Assembly (NCBI RefSeq): GCF_000317555.1
Contig: NC_019745.1
Coordinates: 186,001-250,000, forward strand
Source: Gloeocapsa sp. PCC 7428
GTDB lineage: Bacteria; Cyanobacteriota; Cyanobacteriia; Cyanobacteriales; Chroococcidiopsidaceae
Reading direction: 5' to 3'
Length of the DNA stretch: 64,000 nt
In this document: positions 1-10,502 of the stretch, in pieces
Position numbering within the stretch: position 1 is the first letter of the stretch
Layout: the number at the start of each line of letters is the position of its first letter
The notes under the pieces: model-generated
Databases searched by the model: none
Told to the model about the DNA's origin: nothing
What the model saw: only the letters and a program-made list of their open reading frames with translations
Program-made: the position numbers and the translations under genes

Positions 1-36
1 GCGACAGTTGACGGAAAATGAAGTAGAGAGCGATCC

Positions 37-1335
37 ATGACCCAGGCAAAAACCCTCAACCCAACAGCGGCAACCTTCAAAGCCCTCAAGTGTAAAGAAT
101 GTGGTGCTGAGTACGAACTTGCAGCAAGCCATGTTTGTGAAGCTTGCTTTGGTCCATTGGAAGTCACCTACGATTACAACACCCTCCGCCGTACCGTAAC
201 GCGCGAAAGTATTCAATCAGGTCCCAACTCAATTTGGCGCTATCGTTCTTTCTTACCCGTCGCAACTGAAAACGTCATTGATGTCGGTACAGGGATGACT
301 CCCCTCGTACAAGCAAATCGCTTAGCTCGTCGCCTGGGATTGAAAAAGCTCTACATCAAAAATGATGCCGTTAATATGCCCACCCTCAGTTTCAAAGATC
401 GGGTGGTATCTGTCGCCTTATCCCGCGCCCGCGAACTTGGTTTTTCAACCGTATCGTGTGCGAGTACCGGAAATTTAGCAAATTCAACCGCAGCGATCGC
501 CGCCCATGCTGGATTAGATTGTTGCGTCTTCATTCCCGCTGATCTCGAAGCCGGTAAAGTTTTAGGTACATTAATCTACAGCCCTACCGTAATGGCAGTG
601 CAAGGTAACTACGACCAAGTAAACCGCTTGTGTTGTGAAGTTGCTAATACATATGGTTGGGGATTTGTCAATATCAATTTACGTCCGTATTACTCCGAAG
701 GTTCCAAAACGCTGGGTTACGAAGTTGCGGAACAACTCGGCTGGCAATTACCCGATCACATCGTTGCGCCTTTAGCATCGGGTTCTTTATTCACCAAGAT
801 TTACAAAGGATTTCAAGAGTTTATTCAAGTTGGCTTAGTCGAAGATAAAAGCGTACGGTTCAGCGGTGCGCAAGCTGAAGGTTGTTCCCCCATAGCGCAA
901 GCCTACAAAGAAGGACGCGATTTTGTTAAACCTGTTAAACCAAATACAATTGCCAAATCAATTGCGATCGGAAATCCTGCTGATGGTATCTATGCACTAG
1001 AAATTGCCCGCAAAACCAACGGTAATATTGCATCCGTCACCGATCCTGAGATTATTGAAGGCATCAAGCTCCTCGCCGAAACCGAAGGCATCTTCACCGA
1101 AACCGCAGGTGGAACAACGATCGCAGTTCTTAAAAAATTAGTCGAAGCGGGTAAGATCGATCCTGACGAAACCACAGTCGCCTACATTACTGGAAACGGA
1201 CTCAAAACCCAAGAAGCCGTACAAGGCTACATCGGCGAACCGTTGACGATTGAAGCGAAGCTTGATAGTTTTGAACGAGCATTAGAGCGATCGCGCACTT
1301 TAGAGCGTCTCGACTGGCAACAAGTTTTGGTATAA
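37..1335 (+). CDS. thrC: Threonine synthase
   Basis: Pyridoxal-phosphate enzyme converting O-phosphohomoserine to threonine in the cytoplasm. The 432-residue protein has the usual length of the plant/cyanobacterial type. An N-terminal CxxC...CxxC pair (residues 19-22 and 34-37) resembles a zinc ribbon. The PLP lysine is K120 in the motif TLSFKDR, and a phosphate-binding SGSLF-type loop and a glycine-rich TAGGTT stretch follow. The ATG at 37 gives the expected N-terminus. A MoaD/ThiS-like gene follows 81 bp downstream in the same direction with only a weak hairpin between, so co-transcription is plausible. The family assignment is secure. Some cyanobacterial genomes carry more than one thrC paralogue, so this could be a secondary copy. 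Confidence 0.95.
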   Translation: MTQAKTLNPTAATFKALKCKECGAEYELAASHVCEACFGPLEVTYDYNTLRRTVTRESIQSGPNSIWRYRSFLPVATENVIDVGTGMTPLVQANRLARRLGLKKLYIKNDAVNMPTLSFKDRVVSVALSRARELGFSTVSCASTGNLANSTAAIAAHAGLDCCVFIPADLEAGKVLGTLIYSPTVMAVQGNYDQVNRLCCEVANTYGWGFVNINLRPYYSEGSKTLGYEVAEQLGWQLPDHIVAPLASGSLFTKIYKGFQEFIQVGLVEDKSVRFSGAQAEGCSPIAQAYKEGRDFVKPVKPNTIAKSIAIGNPADGIYALEIARKTNGNIASVTDPEIIEGIKLLAETEGIFTETAGGTTIAVLKKLVEAGKIDPDETTVAYITGNGLKTQEAVQGYIGEPLTIEAKLDSFERALERSRTLERLDWQQVLV

Positions 1336-1366
1336 GTATTACTCGCGTCAACTATAGCTTTCGATC

Positions 1367-1389
1367 AAGGCGCTGTGATCATGCGCCTT
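1367..1389 (+). other. Hairpin between thrC and the MoaD/ThiS-like gene
   Basis: A perfect 7-bp inverted repeat (AAGGCGC / GCGCCTT) encloses a 9-nt loop. No T-run follows, so it is not a classical terminator. It may stabilise the 3' end or attenuate read-through into the next gene. Confidence 0.4.
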
Positions 1390-1416
1390 CACTAACTCTC
1401 AACTTGCAAATCAACC

Positions 1417-1692
1417 ATGGCTGTTAAAGTATTAATTCCCACACCATTACAGAAATTCACAAACAATCAGGCTACGCTCGAATGCGACGGTAGCAACATC
1501 GCCGAATTAATCGAATCATTAGAACAAAGCTGTCCTGGTATCAAATCACGGCTTTGTGACGAACAAGGACAACCACGGCGCTTTTTAAATTTGTACGTTA
1601 ACAGCGAAGATATCCGCTTTTTAGATGGAACCGAGACACCACTCAAAGAAGGCGATGAAGTGAGTATTGTTCCAGCCGTTGCGGGTGGCTAA
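1417..1692 (+). CDS. MoaD/ThiS-family ubiquitin-like sulfur carrier
   Basis: A 91-residue beta-grasp protein ending in the diagnostic Gly-Gly (VAGG), the site where an E1-like enzyme adenylates and then thiocarboxylates such carriers. The C-terminal pattern ([13 protein letters not shown]) is typical of MoaD/ThiS/CysO proteins. Family members give sulfur to molybdopterin, thiazole, cysteine or homocysteine synthesis. No moaE, thiG, cysM or E1 gene is nearby. The neighbour is thrC, so the acceptor pathway is not settled by the sequence; an amino-acid sulfur role is an inference from position. A terminator follows at 1726-1756. Confidence 0.85.
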   Translation: MAVKVLIPTPLQKFTNNQATLECDGSNIAELIESLEQSCPGIKSRLCDEQGQPRRFLNLYVNSEDIRFLDGTETPLKEGDEVSIVPAVAGG

Positions 1693-1725
1693 ATCAGTAA
1701 GTAATCAAGAATAAACCTTTGTTAT

Positions 1726-1756
1726 AGAGCCGCGCCATCTGTAGTGGCTCTTTTTT
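1726..1756 (+). terminator. Rho-independent terminator after the sulfur-carrier gene
   Basis: Stem AGAGCC / GGCTCT with a 14-nt loop, followed by six T residues. It closes the thrC-sulfur carrier unit. Confidence 0.7.
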
Positions 1757-1943
1757 GCTGTTAAATTACTTAGTAGATGAACGCAACTGAGTTTTCGCTA
1801 CGGTTTAATAATGCGATCGCCTGCACTAATTGCACCAATGAACTTGATTGCGGCGATTCTGTGGCAATATTTAAAGTAGTAAATCAAGCGTGCGTGAAGC
1901 GAAGCGATCGCGCTTAAAGCTAGACAAAGGATAAACCTGAGCA

Positions 1944-2672
1944 ATGGCAGATGAACAAACTCCAGCGACGAATGGAGAAGAAAAACCTAACGTTGCTGAA
2001 GCCCCTGAAGGAAAAACGGCGGGAAAGGAAGCTCCCCCTAGTACCGTAGAAGAACAAGCGCCTAGCGTCGTTTCAGAGCATCTTCACAGCACGGATGAAC
2101 CTGAAACAACAGACATCCCTTCTGCAAATGCTCCTGATCCGCAAGCAGCAAATCCTGAAGTCAATCCAAATGCTGCTAAAGCGAAATCAGCAGACAAGGC
2201 ATCAGAAGAATCTCCCGAAGCTGAGCCAGCTGCAAAAAAAGCTCCCGCCGCTGCTAAAGCTGCTGGCGATAAACCCGCTGCTAAAGCAAAAAAAGAGAAA
2301 GCCCCCGCTGTAGAAGACAAACCTTTTACCGAATTCATGCAGCAAGATTACCTTCCAGCCTTGCAAAAAGCACTTGCAAAAGAAGGCGTTCAAGACTTAG
2401 ATCTTAAGTTTGCTAAAGAGAAGATCAACGTTGCAGGGATAACCGACGAATGCTGGCAAGTGAAAGGTTCTTGGCTAGACGGACGACGACAGTTTAATAT
2501 CTATTTTCCCGAAGAAAGTATCCAAGGACAACGCGCGTTTTCTTGCTACGAAGGTTCTAAGCCCAGCGCAATTGAGCCTTTCTTGATTGATGAGCGCCGA
2601 ATAACGCTTGATTTAATGGTATTTGGTGTGATGCAGCGCTTAAATGGTCAAAAGTGGTTATCACGAAATTAA
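1944..2672 (+). CDS. DUF2996 domain protein with long acidic/Ala-Pro linker
   Basis: A 242-residue protein. Residues 1-125 are low-complexity and rich in Ala, Pro, Glu and Lys, probably disordered. Residues 126-242 form a compact domain beginning KPFTEFMQQDYLPAL that matches my memory of the cyanobacterial DUF2996 family, a conserved family of unknown function. No signal peptide or membrane segment is visible. The repeat-like N-terminus explains the long spurious open frames in its shadow. It is transcribed alone, convergent with the TM2 gene downstream. Function unknown. Confidence 0.8.
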   Translation: MADEQTPATNGEEKPNVAEAPEGKTAGKEAPPSTVEEQAPSVVSEHLHSTDEPETTDIPSANAPDPQAANPEVNPNAAKAKSADKASEESPEAEPAAKKAPAAAKAAGDKPAAKAKKEKAPAVEDKPFTEFMQQDYLPALQKALAKEGVQDLDLKFAKEKINVAGITDECWQVKGSWLDGRRQFNIYFPEESIQGQRAFSCYEGSKPSAIEPFLIDERRITLDLMVFGVMQRLNGQKWLSRN

Positions 2673-2754
2673 TAAAACAGTTAGCTAATTATAGGATTGC
2701 AAGTGCAATATGCCCTTAGCTTAAATTATGAAGTCTGGCTAAAAGCTAACTGCT

Positions 2755-2771
2755 AACAGCTAATTGCTGTT
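2755..2771. repeat. Small hairpin in a repeat-like convergent spacer
   Basis: A perfect 6-bp stem (AACAGC / GCTGTT) with a TAATT loop, at the end of a stretch rich in AGCTAA(T/C)-type units (about 2672-2771). Similar units recur near 49560-49640, 52426-52450 and 60270-60330. Confidence 0.45.
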
Positions 2772-2775
2772 ATAA

Positions 2776-3282
2776 CTACATTTCTAAAAACGTGTAAACA
2801 ATGACACCAGTGTCGGGGTCGTTATCGATTCCGACATAACCTGTTTTTAGCATTTCTTTAAGCGTTGATTCTACTTCGATAAAGCTAGCCCCAGTATCCA
2901 TTACGCCCTGCGTTACCGATATCTTACCACCTCGTTTTGCCGCTGCACGCACGAGTCGCACCATCAACTGCTCGCGGGATGGTTTAATCACATTTGTCAC
3001 AAATGCAGGTTGAGCTAACGGCACACCATACGGAGATAAACCCATTTTTGCTCTGAGCTTTATATTGTAGTCATCAACCATGCGGGGAATCAAAAATAAG
3101 TCAATGACTTGCCCGACACCAAATAAACCAAAAGTACCTAGCCAGATTAATCCTGTGACGATTTTGCCGTTATAAATGCGGTGCAGTCCATTTAGCTGTA
3201 GCAGACAGCCGAGCCACAGTAGATAAGCACTACTCACTTTATTTGGGGGCTTTGCTGGTAGTTGGGAATCTCCAGTTTTCAT
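2776..3282 (-). CDS. TM2 domain-containing membrane protein
   Basis: Starting at the ATG at 3282 (MKTGDSQ) gives 168 residues. The open frame extends 77 codons further upstream, but that part is basic and unlike the family. Residues 17-66 form a TM2 domain: two hydrophobic helices around a polar turn with the characteristic [11 protein letters not shown] segment and a DxF motif after helix two. Residues 105-168 look like a small winged-helix-type tail. TM2 proteins are inner-membrane proteins of unknown role. It is convergent with the DUF2996 gene and divergent from acsF. Confidence 0.75.
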   Translation of the reverse strand: MKTGDSQLPAKPPNKVSSAYLLWLGCLLQLNGLHRIYNGKIVTGLIWLGTFGLFGVGQVIDLFLIPRMVDDYNIKLRAKMGLSPYGVPLAQPAFVTNVIKPSREQLMVRLVRAAAKRGGKISVTQGVMDTGASFIEVESTLKEMLKTGYVGIDNDPDTGVIVYTFLEM

Positions 3283-3581
3283 AGGTGGAAAGAATATTAG
3301 GTTGAGACAAAAAGTTGCGTGAGTTAAATAAGTTGCATACTCTCTTTTTATTACCTTAGCTTTAACTTTTAACTTCTGGTATGGCTTGCGTGTTGCGAAT
3401 AGCACTACAGTAAGCGATCGCAAATTTGTTAAAAAAATTGACAGCGTGTTGCAACTCTTAACTAAATAAGTGTTTTTCCTACCCCTAAGCCTTGGTAGAC
3501 TAAGCTTTATCAATTGTTATTCAGTCATTAACTCAACTGCCCCAGGCACAAAACCACAGCAGAATAGGGCAAATAAAAATT

Positions 3582-4661
3582 ATGGTTGATTCGCTTAAAA
3601 AACCAGCAGAATTTGAAGAAATGCGCCCAGGGGTGAAAATACCCGCAAAGGAAACCCTGCTGACGCCGCGATTTTATACAACAGATTTCGATGAGATGGC
3701 GCGGATGGATCTCTCGGTGAACGAAGAGGAACTCCAAGCGCTTTTAGAAGAGTTTCGTACCGACTACAATCGCCATCACTTCGTCCGAGACGCGGAGTTT
3801 GAGCAATCTTGGGAGCATATCGACGGTGAAACTCGTCGCTTATTTGTCGAATTTTTGGAGCGTTCTTGCACCGCAGAGTTTTCCGGCTTTCTGTTGTACA
3901 AAGAACTCAGCCGTCGTCTCAAAGACAAAAACCCTCTCCTTGCTGAGTCATTTGCCTTGATGTCGCGCGATGAAGCACGTCATGCAGGTTTCTTAAATAA
4001 AGCGCTATCAGACTTTAATTTGTCGCTCGATTTGGGCTTTTTAACGAAGAGTCGTAAGTATACGTTCTTCAAGCCGAAGTTTATCTTCTACGCGACGTAT
4101 TTATCCGAAAAAATTGGTTACTGGCGCTACATCACAATCTATCGCCATCTAGCTGCACATCCAGAAAACCGCATCTATCCAATCTTCCGCTTCTTTGAAA
4201 ACTGGTGTCAAGACGAAAACCGTCATGGCGATTTCTTTGATGCACTGATGCGATCGCAACCGCAGATTTTGAATGATTGGAAAGCACGGTTATGGTGTCG
4301 CTTCTTCTTGCTGTCGGTGTTTGCGACGATGTATCTCAACGACATCCAACGTGCAGGATTTTATCAATCGATCGGTTTAAACGCGCGAGATTACGATATC
4401 TACGTCATTGAGAAAACCAACGAAACCGCAGGGCGCGTCTTCCCAATTACTTTAAACGTCGCACATCCAGATTTTTATCGCCGACTTGATACTTGTATCA
4501 AGAATAATGAGAAGCTAAGTGCGATCGTCAATTCCAACACGCCCAAATTCTTACAATTTTTCCAAAAGCTACCGCTATACGTTGCAAATGGTTGGCAATT
4601 CTTATGTTTATATCTGATTAAGCCAATTGATGCAGCGACACAACACGGCGCGGTGCGTTAA
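3582..4661 (+). CDS. acsF: Mg-protoporphyrin IX monomethyl ester oxidative cyclase (aerobic)
   Basis: Di-iron oxygenase that forms the isocyclic ring E of chlorophyll, converting Mg-protoporphyrin monomethyl ester to protochlorophyllide with O2. The 359-residue length is typical. Two carboxylate-histidine iron motifs are present: DEARH (residues 130-134) and DENRH (211-215). The enzyme is membrane-associated and usually works with Ycf54. Cyanobacteria often have two cyclases with different oxygen responses; sequence alone does not say which this is. A strong terminator hairpin lies immediately downstream at 4687-4719, so the gene is probably monocistronic. Confidence 0.96.
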   Translation: MVDSLKKPAEFEEMRPGVKIPAKETLLTPRFYTTDFDEMARMDLSVNEEELQALLEEFRTDYNRHHFVRDAEFEQSWEHIDGETRRLFVEFLERSCTAEFSGFLLYKELSRRLKDKNPLLAESFALMSRDEARHAGFLNKALSDFNLSLDLGFLTKSRKYTFFKPKFIFYATYLSEKIGYWRYITIYRHLAAHPENRIYPIFRFFENWCQDENRHGDFFDALMRSQPQILNDWKARLWCRFFLLSVFATMYLNDIQRAGFYQSIGLNARDYDIYVIEKTNETAGRVFPITLNVAHPDFYRRLDTCIKNNEKLSAIVNSNTPKFLQFFQKLPLYVANGWQFLCLYLIKPIDAATQHGAVR

Positions 4662-4686
4662 GATTTCTAAGTTTTGCTCCGCTGCG

Positions 4687-4719
4687 GTGGTTCTGCAAAG
4701 CGCAGAGCCACTTTTTTTT
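4687..4719 (+). terminator. Strong rho-independent terminator after acsF
   Basis: A 10-bp stem (GTGGTTCTGC / GCAGAGCCAC, one G-T wobble) with a short AAAGC loop is followed by eight T residues. The T-run abuts the first candidate ATG of the next gene at 4720. Confidence 0.85.
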
Positions 4720-5436
4720 ATGAACAGTTACAGACGCCAAGAAATGCGCGATCGCTTATTCATAATCTTTAGCTTTCTTTTCTACCTGCAAATATTTTCG
4801 ACTCCCGCCCACAGTCAACCACAAGTTTCTCCCTCTCCGCGTGTATCCGATTTAGATTTGAGTTCAGACATTGAAGATAGCCCAGTTTTACAACGCTGGC
4901 GCGAGCAAGTACCAAACATTTTAGAAGAAATTACGCGCGACCCTAGTTTTCGCACGCGTCTACGCTTAGGTTATGCTTTGTTTCCATCGCCACAAGCCAC
5001 AGGAATTACGCTCGGAGTTGAAGACGTTTTTATTGGTAACACTCGTTTCACAGTAAGTGGTGAATATCACACGGCTTTTAATCGCGATCGCACAACCTAT
5101 GGAGCAGATTTGCGCTATTACATGCGTCCTTTGGGTAGCTACATCAATGTTGCACCAGTTTTAGGCTATCGTCATTTAGAAATCGACGCTTACTCACTTG
5201 ATGGAGTTAATCTCGGTGCGCGACTTCTTTTAGTTTTTTCGCGCAATGGTGCAGCAGATATTTCGCTTACTCAAAGTTGGGTAGCTCCAGGTACAGATAC
5301 AGAAGTCGGATTAACAACGTTATCCATAAGTTACGCTATCACAAAAAGCTTACGTGTTTCTACTGATATCCAAAAACAAAATTCCCGCCAAAGCAAAGAT
5401 AGCCGCGTCGGAATTATTTTAGAATGGATGCCGTAA
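4720..5436 (+). CDS. Exported protein of unknown function, probable outer-membrane beta-barrel
   Basis: About 238 residues from the ATG at 4720. Because the acsF terminator ends at 4719, the ATG at 4744 (MRDRLFI) is an attractive alternative start and still gives a full Sec signal peptide (basic n-region, long hydrophobic core, cleavage near AHSQ). The mature part alternates polar and hydrophobic residues, is rich in Tyr, Gly and Thr, and ends in an aromatic-rich strand (ILEWMP), as outer-membrane barrels do. I recognise no enzyme motif. It is convergent with the sulfatase gene. Confidence 0.6.
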   Translation: MNSYRRQEMRDRLFIIFSFLFYLQIFSTPAHSQPQVSPSPRVSDLDLSSDIEDSPVLQRWREQVPNILEEITRDPSFRTRLRLGYALFPSPQATGITLGVEDVFIGNTRFTVSGEYHTAFNRDRTTYGADLRYYMRPLGSYINVAPVLGYRHLEIDAYSLDGVNLGARLLLVFSRNGAADISLTQSWVAPGTDTEVGLTTLSISYAITKSLRVSTDIQKQNSRQSKDSRVGIILEWMP

Positions 5437-5481
5437 TTGGAGGAGTCAGGGATCAGAAGTCGGGGATCAGGGTTCTACCTC

Positions 5482-6954
5482 TCACTTCTTTCGACCATAA
5501 TGTGCTTTTACCATAGCTGCTAACACTGCGGGGTCGAGTAGCGGATCTGCGGTTTGCTGACGCCAGTTGAGAAGTTCATTTCGTAAAAGTTTTTGTATGT
5601 TTTGATACCCTACTTTGCCAGCTAGGTTGTTAAACTCGTATGGATCGTTTTGCAGATCGTATAGCTCCTCAGCAGGTGGTCTAAAGCAAGTGTCCATAGC
5701 GCGTCGGGCTGAGTTGCTTAGCAGGAGTTGCCGCGATTCAACAAAAGCAGAATCATCATCAACGTTGATGTAAGGATTTTGACGCTCTGGTAAGAGATTA
5801 AGAATCAATTTATAGCGCTTACCGCGAATACTCCGCCGTGGATAAAAGTCTTTTCTAGTGTGGCTGGTATATTCTGCAAAGATAAAATGACGCCACCCGA
5901 CTAAATTTTGCTGAAACAAAGGAAACAGCGATCGCCCTGAAACTTTCGGTGTTTTTAAACCAGCAGCTTGTAGTATGGTTGGGAAAATATCAATATTAGA
6001 TACAAATGCCTGTTCGGCTTGATTCGGCAAAATTCTACCAAACCAGCGCATAATTAGCGGAATTCTCAAACCAGCTTCATAACAGCTACCTTTCGCACGG
6101 AAAAAACCTGGACCGTGATCGCCAAGAAAGATGACTAAAGTATTCTGATCTAGTCCTTGTTGCGCTAGCTGATCGAGGAGTAGCCCAATTCCTGCATCTA
6201 AACGCGCTACACCATTGTAATATCCTGCTGTTCGCTCGCGCATCGCTGGAGTATCAACACCTTGCCAAGCAAATGGCGGAACTTCTGTAGATTTATAAGG
6301 TTGCTGAGGATAGTTATTAAATTGAGCCTCAAAAGGCGTATGAGGATCGTTATAGCTAATCATCAAAAAAAATGGCTGTTCGTGTTGTTGCGCGAAAAAC
6401 TCGCTTGCGTGTTGTGCTACTAATTGAACATCACGCGTATTAAGTGCTTTTGGTAATACGTTGACATCAAAAGGAAATGAAGTTTCTGGGTAGACGTGTA
6501 GCTTGCCAATAATTCCTGTACGATACCCTTGGGCTTTGAGCAGTTGTGGAAGAGTCACTACGCTGGTAGCCATAGAGTAGCCGCTATTGCTATACGCTAG
6601 CCCAATTTGCCCAACTGGTTCATTTGATGTACCACCTGTTTGATGCGGATAAAGCCCTGTAAACAAGCTACTACGTGAGGGACTACACGAAGCTTGAGTA
6701 ACATAACTATTCAGAAACAGAATACCTTCACTAGCAAGACGATCGATATGAGGTGTTCGTGCTACTTTGTCACCATAACAACTCAACGTTTGTCCAAGAT
6801 CGTCAGCTGTAATTAATAGAATATTCGGTCGAGAACTTGAATGTCCTACTTGTAAAAAAGTCAATTCACCCAAAGTAGTCGCTAAAGCAGTTGCTACAGA
6901 ATAATTTAGAAAGCTGCGGCGGGAGATTTTAGTGAGGATTTTGGCTTGCTGCAT
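5482..6954 (-). CDS. Tat-exported sulfatase (type I, formylglycine-dependent)
   Basis: A 490-residue alkaline-phosphatase-superfamily sulfatase. The N-terminus carries a twin-arginine motif (SRRSF, residues 11-15) followed by a hydrophobic stretch, so export folded to the periplasm is likely. The metal-binding DD pair is at 51-52. The sulfatase signature CSPSR (C90-R94) is the site where cysteine is oxidised to formylglycine. GDHGP and RIPLIM-type motifs follow, and the C-terminal half resembles heparan N-sulfatase-like bacterial enzymes. Substrate unknown; sulfated exopolysaccharide is a reasonable inference. No maturation enzyme is nearby. Its start is preceded by a divergent spacer shared with groES. 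Confidence 0.88.
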   Translation of the reverse strand: MQQAKILTKISRRSFLNYSVATALATTLGELTFLQVGHSSSRPNILLITADDLGQTLSCYGDKVARTPHIDRLASEGILFLNSYVTQASCSPSRSSLFTGLYPHQTGGTSNEPVGQIGLAYSNSGYSMATSVVTLPQLLKAQGYRTGIIGKLHVYPETSFPFDVNVLPKALNTRDVQLVAQHASEFFAQQHEQPFFLMISYNDPHTPFEAQFNNYPQQPYKSTEVPPFAWQGVDTPAMRERTAGYYNGVARLDAGIGLLLDQLAQQGLDQNTLVIFLGDHGPGFFRAKGSCYEAGLRIPLIMRWFGRILPNQAEQAFVSNIDIFPTILQAAGLKTPKVSGRSLFPLFQQNLVGWRHFIFAEYTSHTRKDFYPRRSIRGKRYKLILNLLPERQNPYINVDDDSAFVESRQLLLSNSARRAMDTCFRPPAEELYDLQNDPYEFNNLAGKVGYQNIQKLLRNELLNWRQQTADPLLDPAVLAAMVKAHYGRKK

Positions 6955-7178
6955 AAACTAAGTTCGTTCTTTAACGAAGATCTATCCTGACTTGTCTGTT
7001 TATTGAGCAACTTACGGATTTCATTAACAGGATATGCCACTGCCTAACCTAACTTTCACTGTAGTCAATACGACTTTAACCGAGTTCAGTATATCAATAG
7101 AAAAGAATTGATTCGTACTCAGAAGTTCGGGAAACCGTACCTCCGATTTTGTTGCGATCGCACCCACTGTTCGCTAAA

Positions 7179-7205
7179 TTAGCACTCAGGAGTTGAGAGT
7201 GCTAA
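7179..7205 (+). promoter_or_regulatory. CIRCE operator (HrcA binding site)
   Basis: A perfect inverted repeat TTAGCACTC-N9-GAGTGCTAA ends 16 bp before the groES start. CIRCE is the operator of the heat-shock repressor HrcA, so groESL is expected to be HrcA-repressed and heat-induced. The hrcA gene is not in the window. Confidence 0.97.
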
Positions 7206-7221
7206 AAGCGGAAAATTTTGT

Positions 7222-7533
7222 ATGGCAGCAGTATCTCTAAGTGTTTCTACAGTTAAGCCTTTAGCTGACCGCGTGTTTGTTAAAGTCAGCGCATCTGAAG
7301 AAAAGACAGCAGGCGGATTATATTTACCCGACACCGCCAAAGAAAAGCCTCAAGTTGGTGAAGTTGTCGCGATTGGTCCTGGTAGACGCAGCGACGATGG
7401 TTCGCGCCAGGAGATGGAAATCAAAGTCGGCGACAAAGTACTTTACTCAAAGTACGCAGGTACAGATATCAAACTTGGTACTGAAGAATATGTGCTGTTG
7501 TCTGAAAAAGACATTCTTGCAGTAGTTAGCTAA
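7222..7533 (+). CDS. groES: Co-chaperonin GroES
   Basis: The 103-residue heptameric lid of the GroEL chaperonin. It has the family N-terminus ([12 protein letters not shown]), the mobile loop around residues 24-40 ([17 protein letters not shown]) and the conserved ending EKDILAVV. The gene lies 16 bp after the CIRCE element and 45 bp before groEL, so both form one heat-shock operon. The groES-groEL spacer itself consists of degenerate ACCAATT-type heptamer repeats. Confidence 0.98.
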   Translation: MAAVSLSVSTVKPLADRVFVKVSASEEKTAGGLYLPDTAKEKPQVGEVVAIGPGRRSDDGSRQEMEIKVGDKVLYSKYAGTDIKLGTEEYVLLSEKDILAVVS

Positions 7534-9219
<1,686 letters not shown>

Positions 9220-9231
9220 TTATTAGATTGC

Positions 9232-9253
9232 GGGCAGGTATTCTGCCCTTTTT
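9232..9253 (+). terminator. Terminator 1 after groEL
   Basis: A perfect 6-bp stem GGGCAG / CTGCCC with a 5-nt loop, then five T residues. Confidence 0.8.
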
Positions 9254-9255
9254 AT

Positions 9256-9291
9256 AGCAGCTGCTTCCTAGTGGAGGTGGCTGTTTTTTTT
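9256..9291 (+). terminator. Terminator 2 after groEL
   Basis: A second hairpin (CAGC..CTTCC / GGAGG..GCTG with a small internal loop) is followed by eight or more T residues. The tandem arrangement should stop strong groESL transcription efficiently. Confidence 0.75.
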
Positions 9292-9293
9292 AC

Positions 9294-9326
9294 GAACCAC
9301 AGAGGCGCAGAGAACGCAGAGGAAAA
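9294..9326. repeat. Dispersed CAGAGGCGCAGAG-type repeat
   Basis: A GAACCACAGAGGCGCAGAG-like unit. An inverted relative lies at 23317-23350 and a partial relative at about 33955-33980. Such units are common between cyanobacterial genes and have no known function. Confidence 0.5.
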
Positions 9327-9430
9327 ATGAGGAGGGCGATCGCTTATCAACAATTTAATACACTATTGACACTAATTCTCAGAAAAACTATAGTAACTAA
9401 AGCATATTACTGACATCGTGGTTGAAAAAG

Positions 9431-10435
9431 ATGGCGATCGCACTCTCAGAAGCAAGTTGGGATGAACTATGGGAAGAGAGTTGGGAGCGTGCTTATTGTG
9501 CTGATTCAATGGATGAGTGCGATCAGATTATTGAGTATCCGCAGCAACTTGGGCAAGGCTATAAACGTAATATTGAGTTGCGTAATGGTATTATTCTAAC
9601 GCTGCACAATTATCGATTTCATGATGATTTGACAGTTATTAGCACCCAATCTGAAGCGACAGGTGAGCCTTATCGAGAATTGGAGTTTGTTTTTAATCTT
9701 TCCTCAACCAGCAGATATTGGCAAGGTGATTATGTTACTAGCGGACAACATTATCTAGTTGCACATGGTTGCGTGGGAGGTTTTTACTGTCAGGAATTGG
9801 CGAAACAACCTAAACTGGCGGTTGATATTCATCTTGAATCTGCGGTGTTTGAGTCTATCTTGGGTAATTCCTTAGATATTTTGCCGCTTGACTTGCGACA
9901 GATGGTAGAAAGCAGCGATCGCTCGCTTATGTCTGCATTTGACACAATTACACCTGCTATGCAACTTGCTTTAGAGCAAATTCTCCATTGTCCTTACCAG
10001 GGAGTGCTGAAACAGATGTATCTCGAAAGCAAGTCTGTTGAACTCCTGGTGCTATATATTAACCAAGTACAAAGTAATTCTAGAATTACATCAAAAATCC
10101 GATTGCAATCAGATGATGTTGACCGCATTCACGAAGCAAAGAAAATTTTGATTCAACAAATCGATAATCCACCGACATTACTAAATTTAGCACGTCAAGT
10201 CGGGTTGAACGACCGCAAACTCAAACAGGGATTTCGTCAAGTTTTCAATACAACAGTTTTTGGTTACTTACATCATTACCGGATGGAAAAGGCACGGCAA
10301 CTGTTACTTGAACAACGATCTATTAGTGCGATCGCTGCTGCGGTAGGTTACGCAAGTCCCACAGCTTTTAATGCTGCATTTCGCCGTAAATTTGGTACAA
10401 GTCCGAAAGCTTATCAGTTAGCAAGTCGTATTTAA
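9431..10435 (+). CDS. AraC-family transcriptional regulator (PchR-like), iron module 1
   Basis: A 334-residue regulator from the ATG at 9431; an in-frame TTG three codons upstream is less likely. The C-terminal ~100 residues contain two helix-turn-helix motifs of AraC type (LARQVGLNDRKLKQGF and SISAIAAAVGYASPTAF). The N-terminal ~220 residues match the effector domain of PchR-like regulators that sense siderophore or iron status. It sits 218 bp upstream of a TonB-dependent receptor gene, and a pair of 21-bp direct repeats lies between. The closest relative in the window is the AraC protein of iron module 2 at 31652-32800, which has the same fold order. Confidence 0.88.
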   Translation: MAIALSEASWDELWEESWERAYCADSMDECDQIIEYPQQLGQGYKRNIELRNGIILTLHNYRFHDDLTVISTQSEATGEPYRELEFVFNLSSTSRYWQGDYVTSGQHYLVAHGCVGGFYCQELAKQPKLAVDIHLESAVFESILGNSLDILPLDLRQMVESSDRSLMSAFDTITPAMQLALEQILHCPYQGVLKQMYLESKSVELLVLYINQVQSNSRITSKIRLQSDDVDRIHEAKKILIQQIDNPPTLLNLARQVGLNDRKLKQGFRQVFNTTVFGYLHHYRMEKARQLLLEQRSISAIAAAVGYASPTAFNAAFRRKFGTSPKAYQLASRI

Positions 10436-10502
10436 TCATTATTGGTAACTGGTAATGGGTAATTGGTAATTGTGTTGTCGAACCACTAATTACTCACGCC
10501 TC

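Noticed and set aside
2084-2393. Open frames on both strands across the DUF2996 gene
   Set aside because: They are shadows caused by the low-complexity Ala/Lys/Glu coding sequence.
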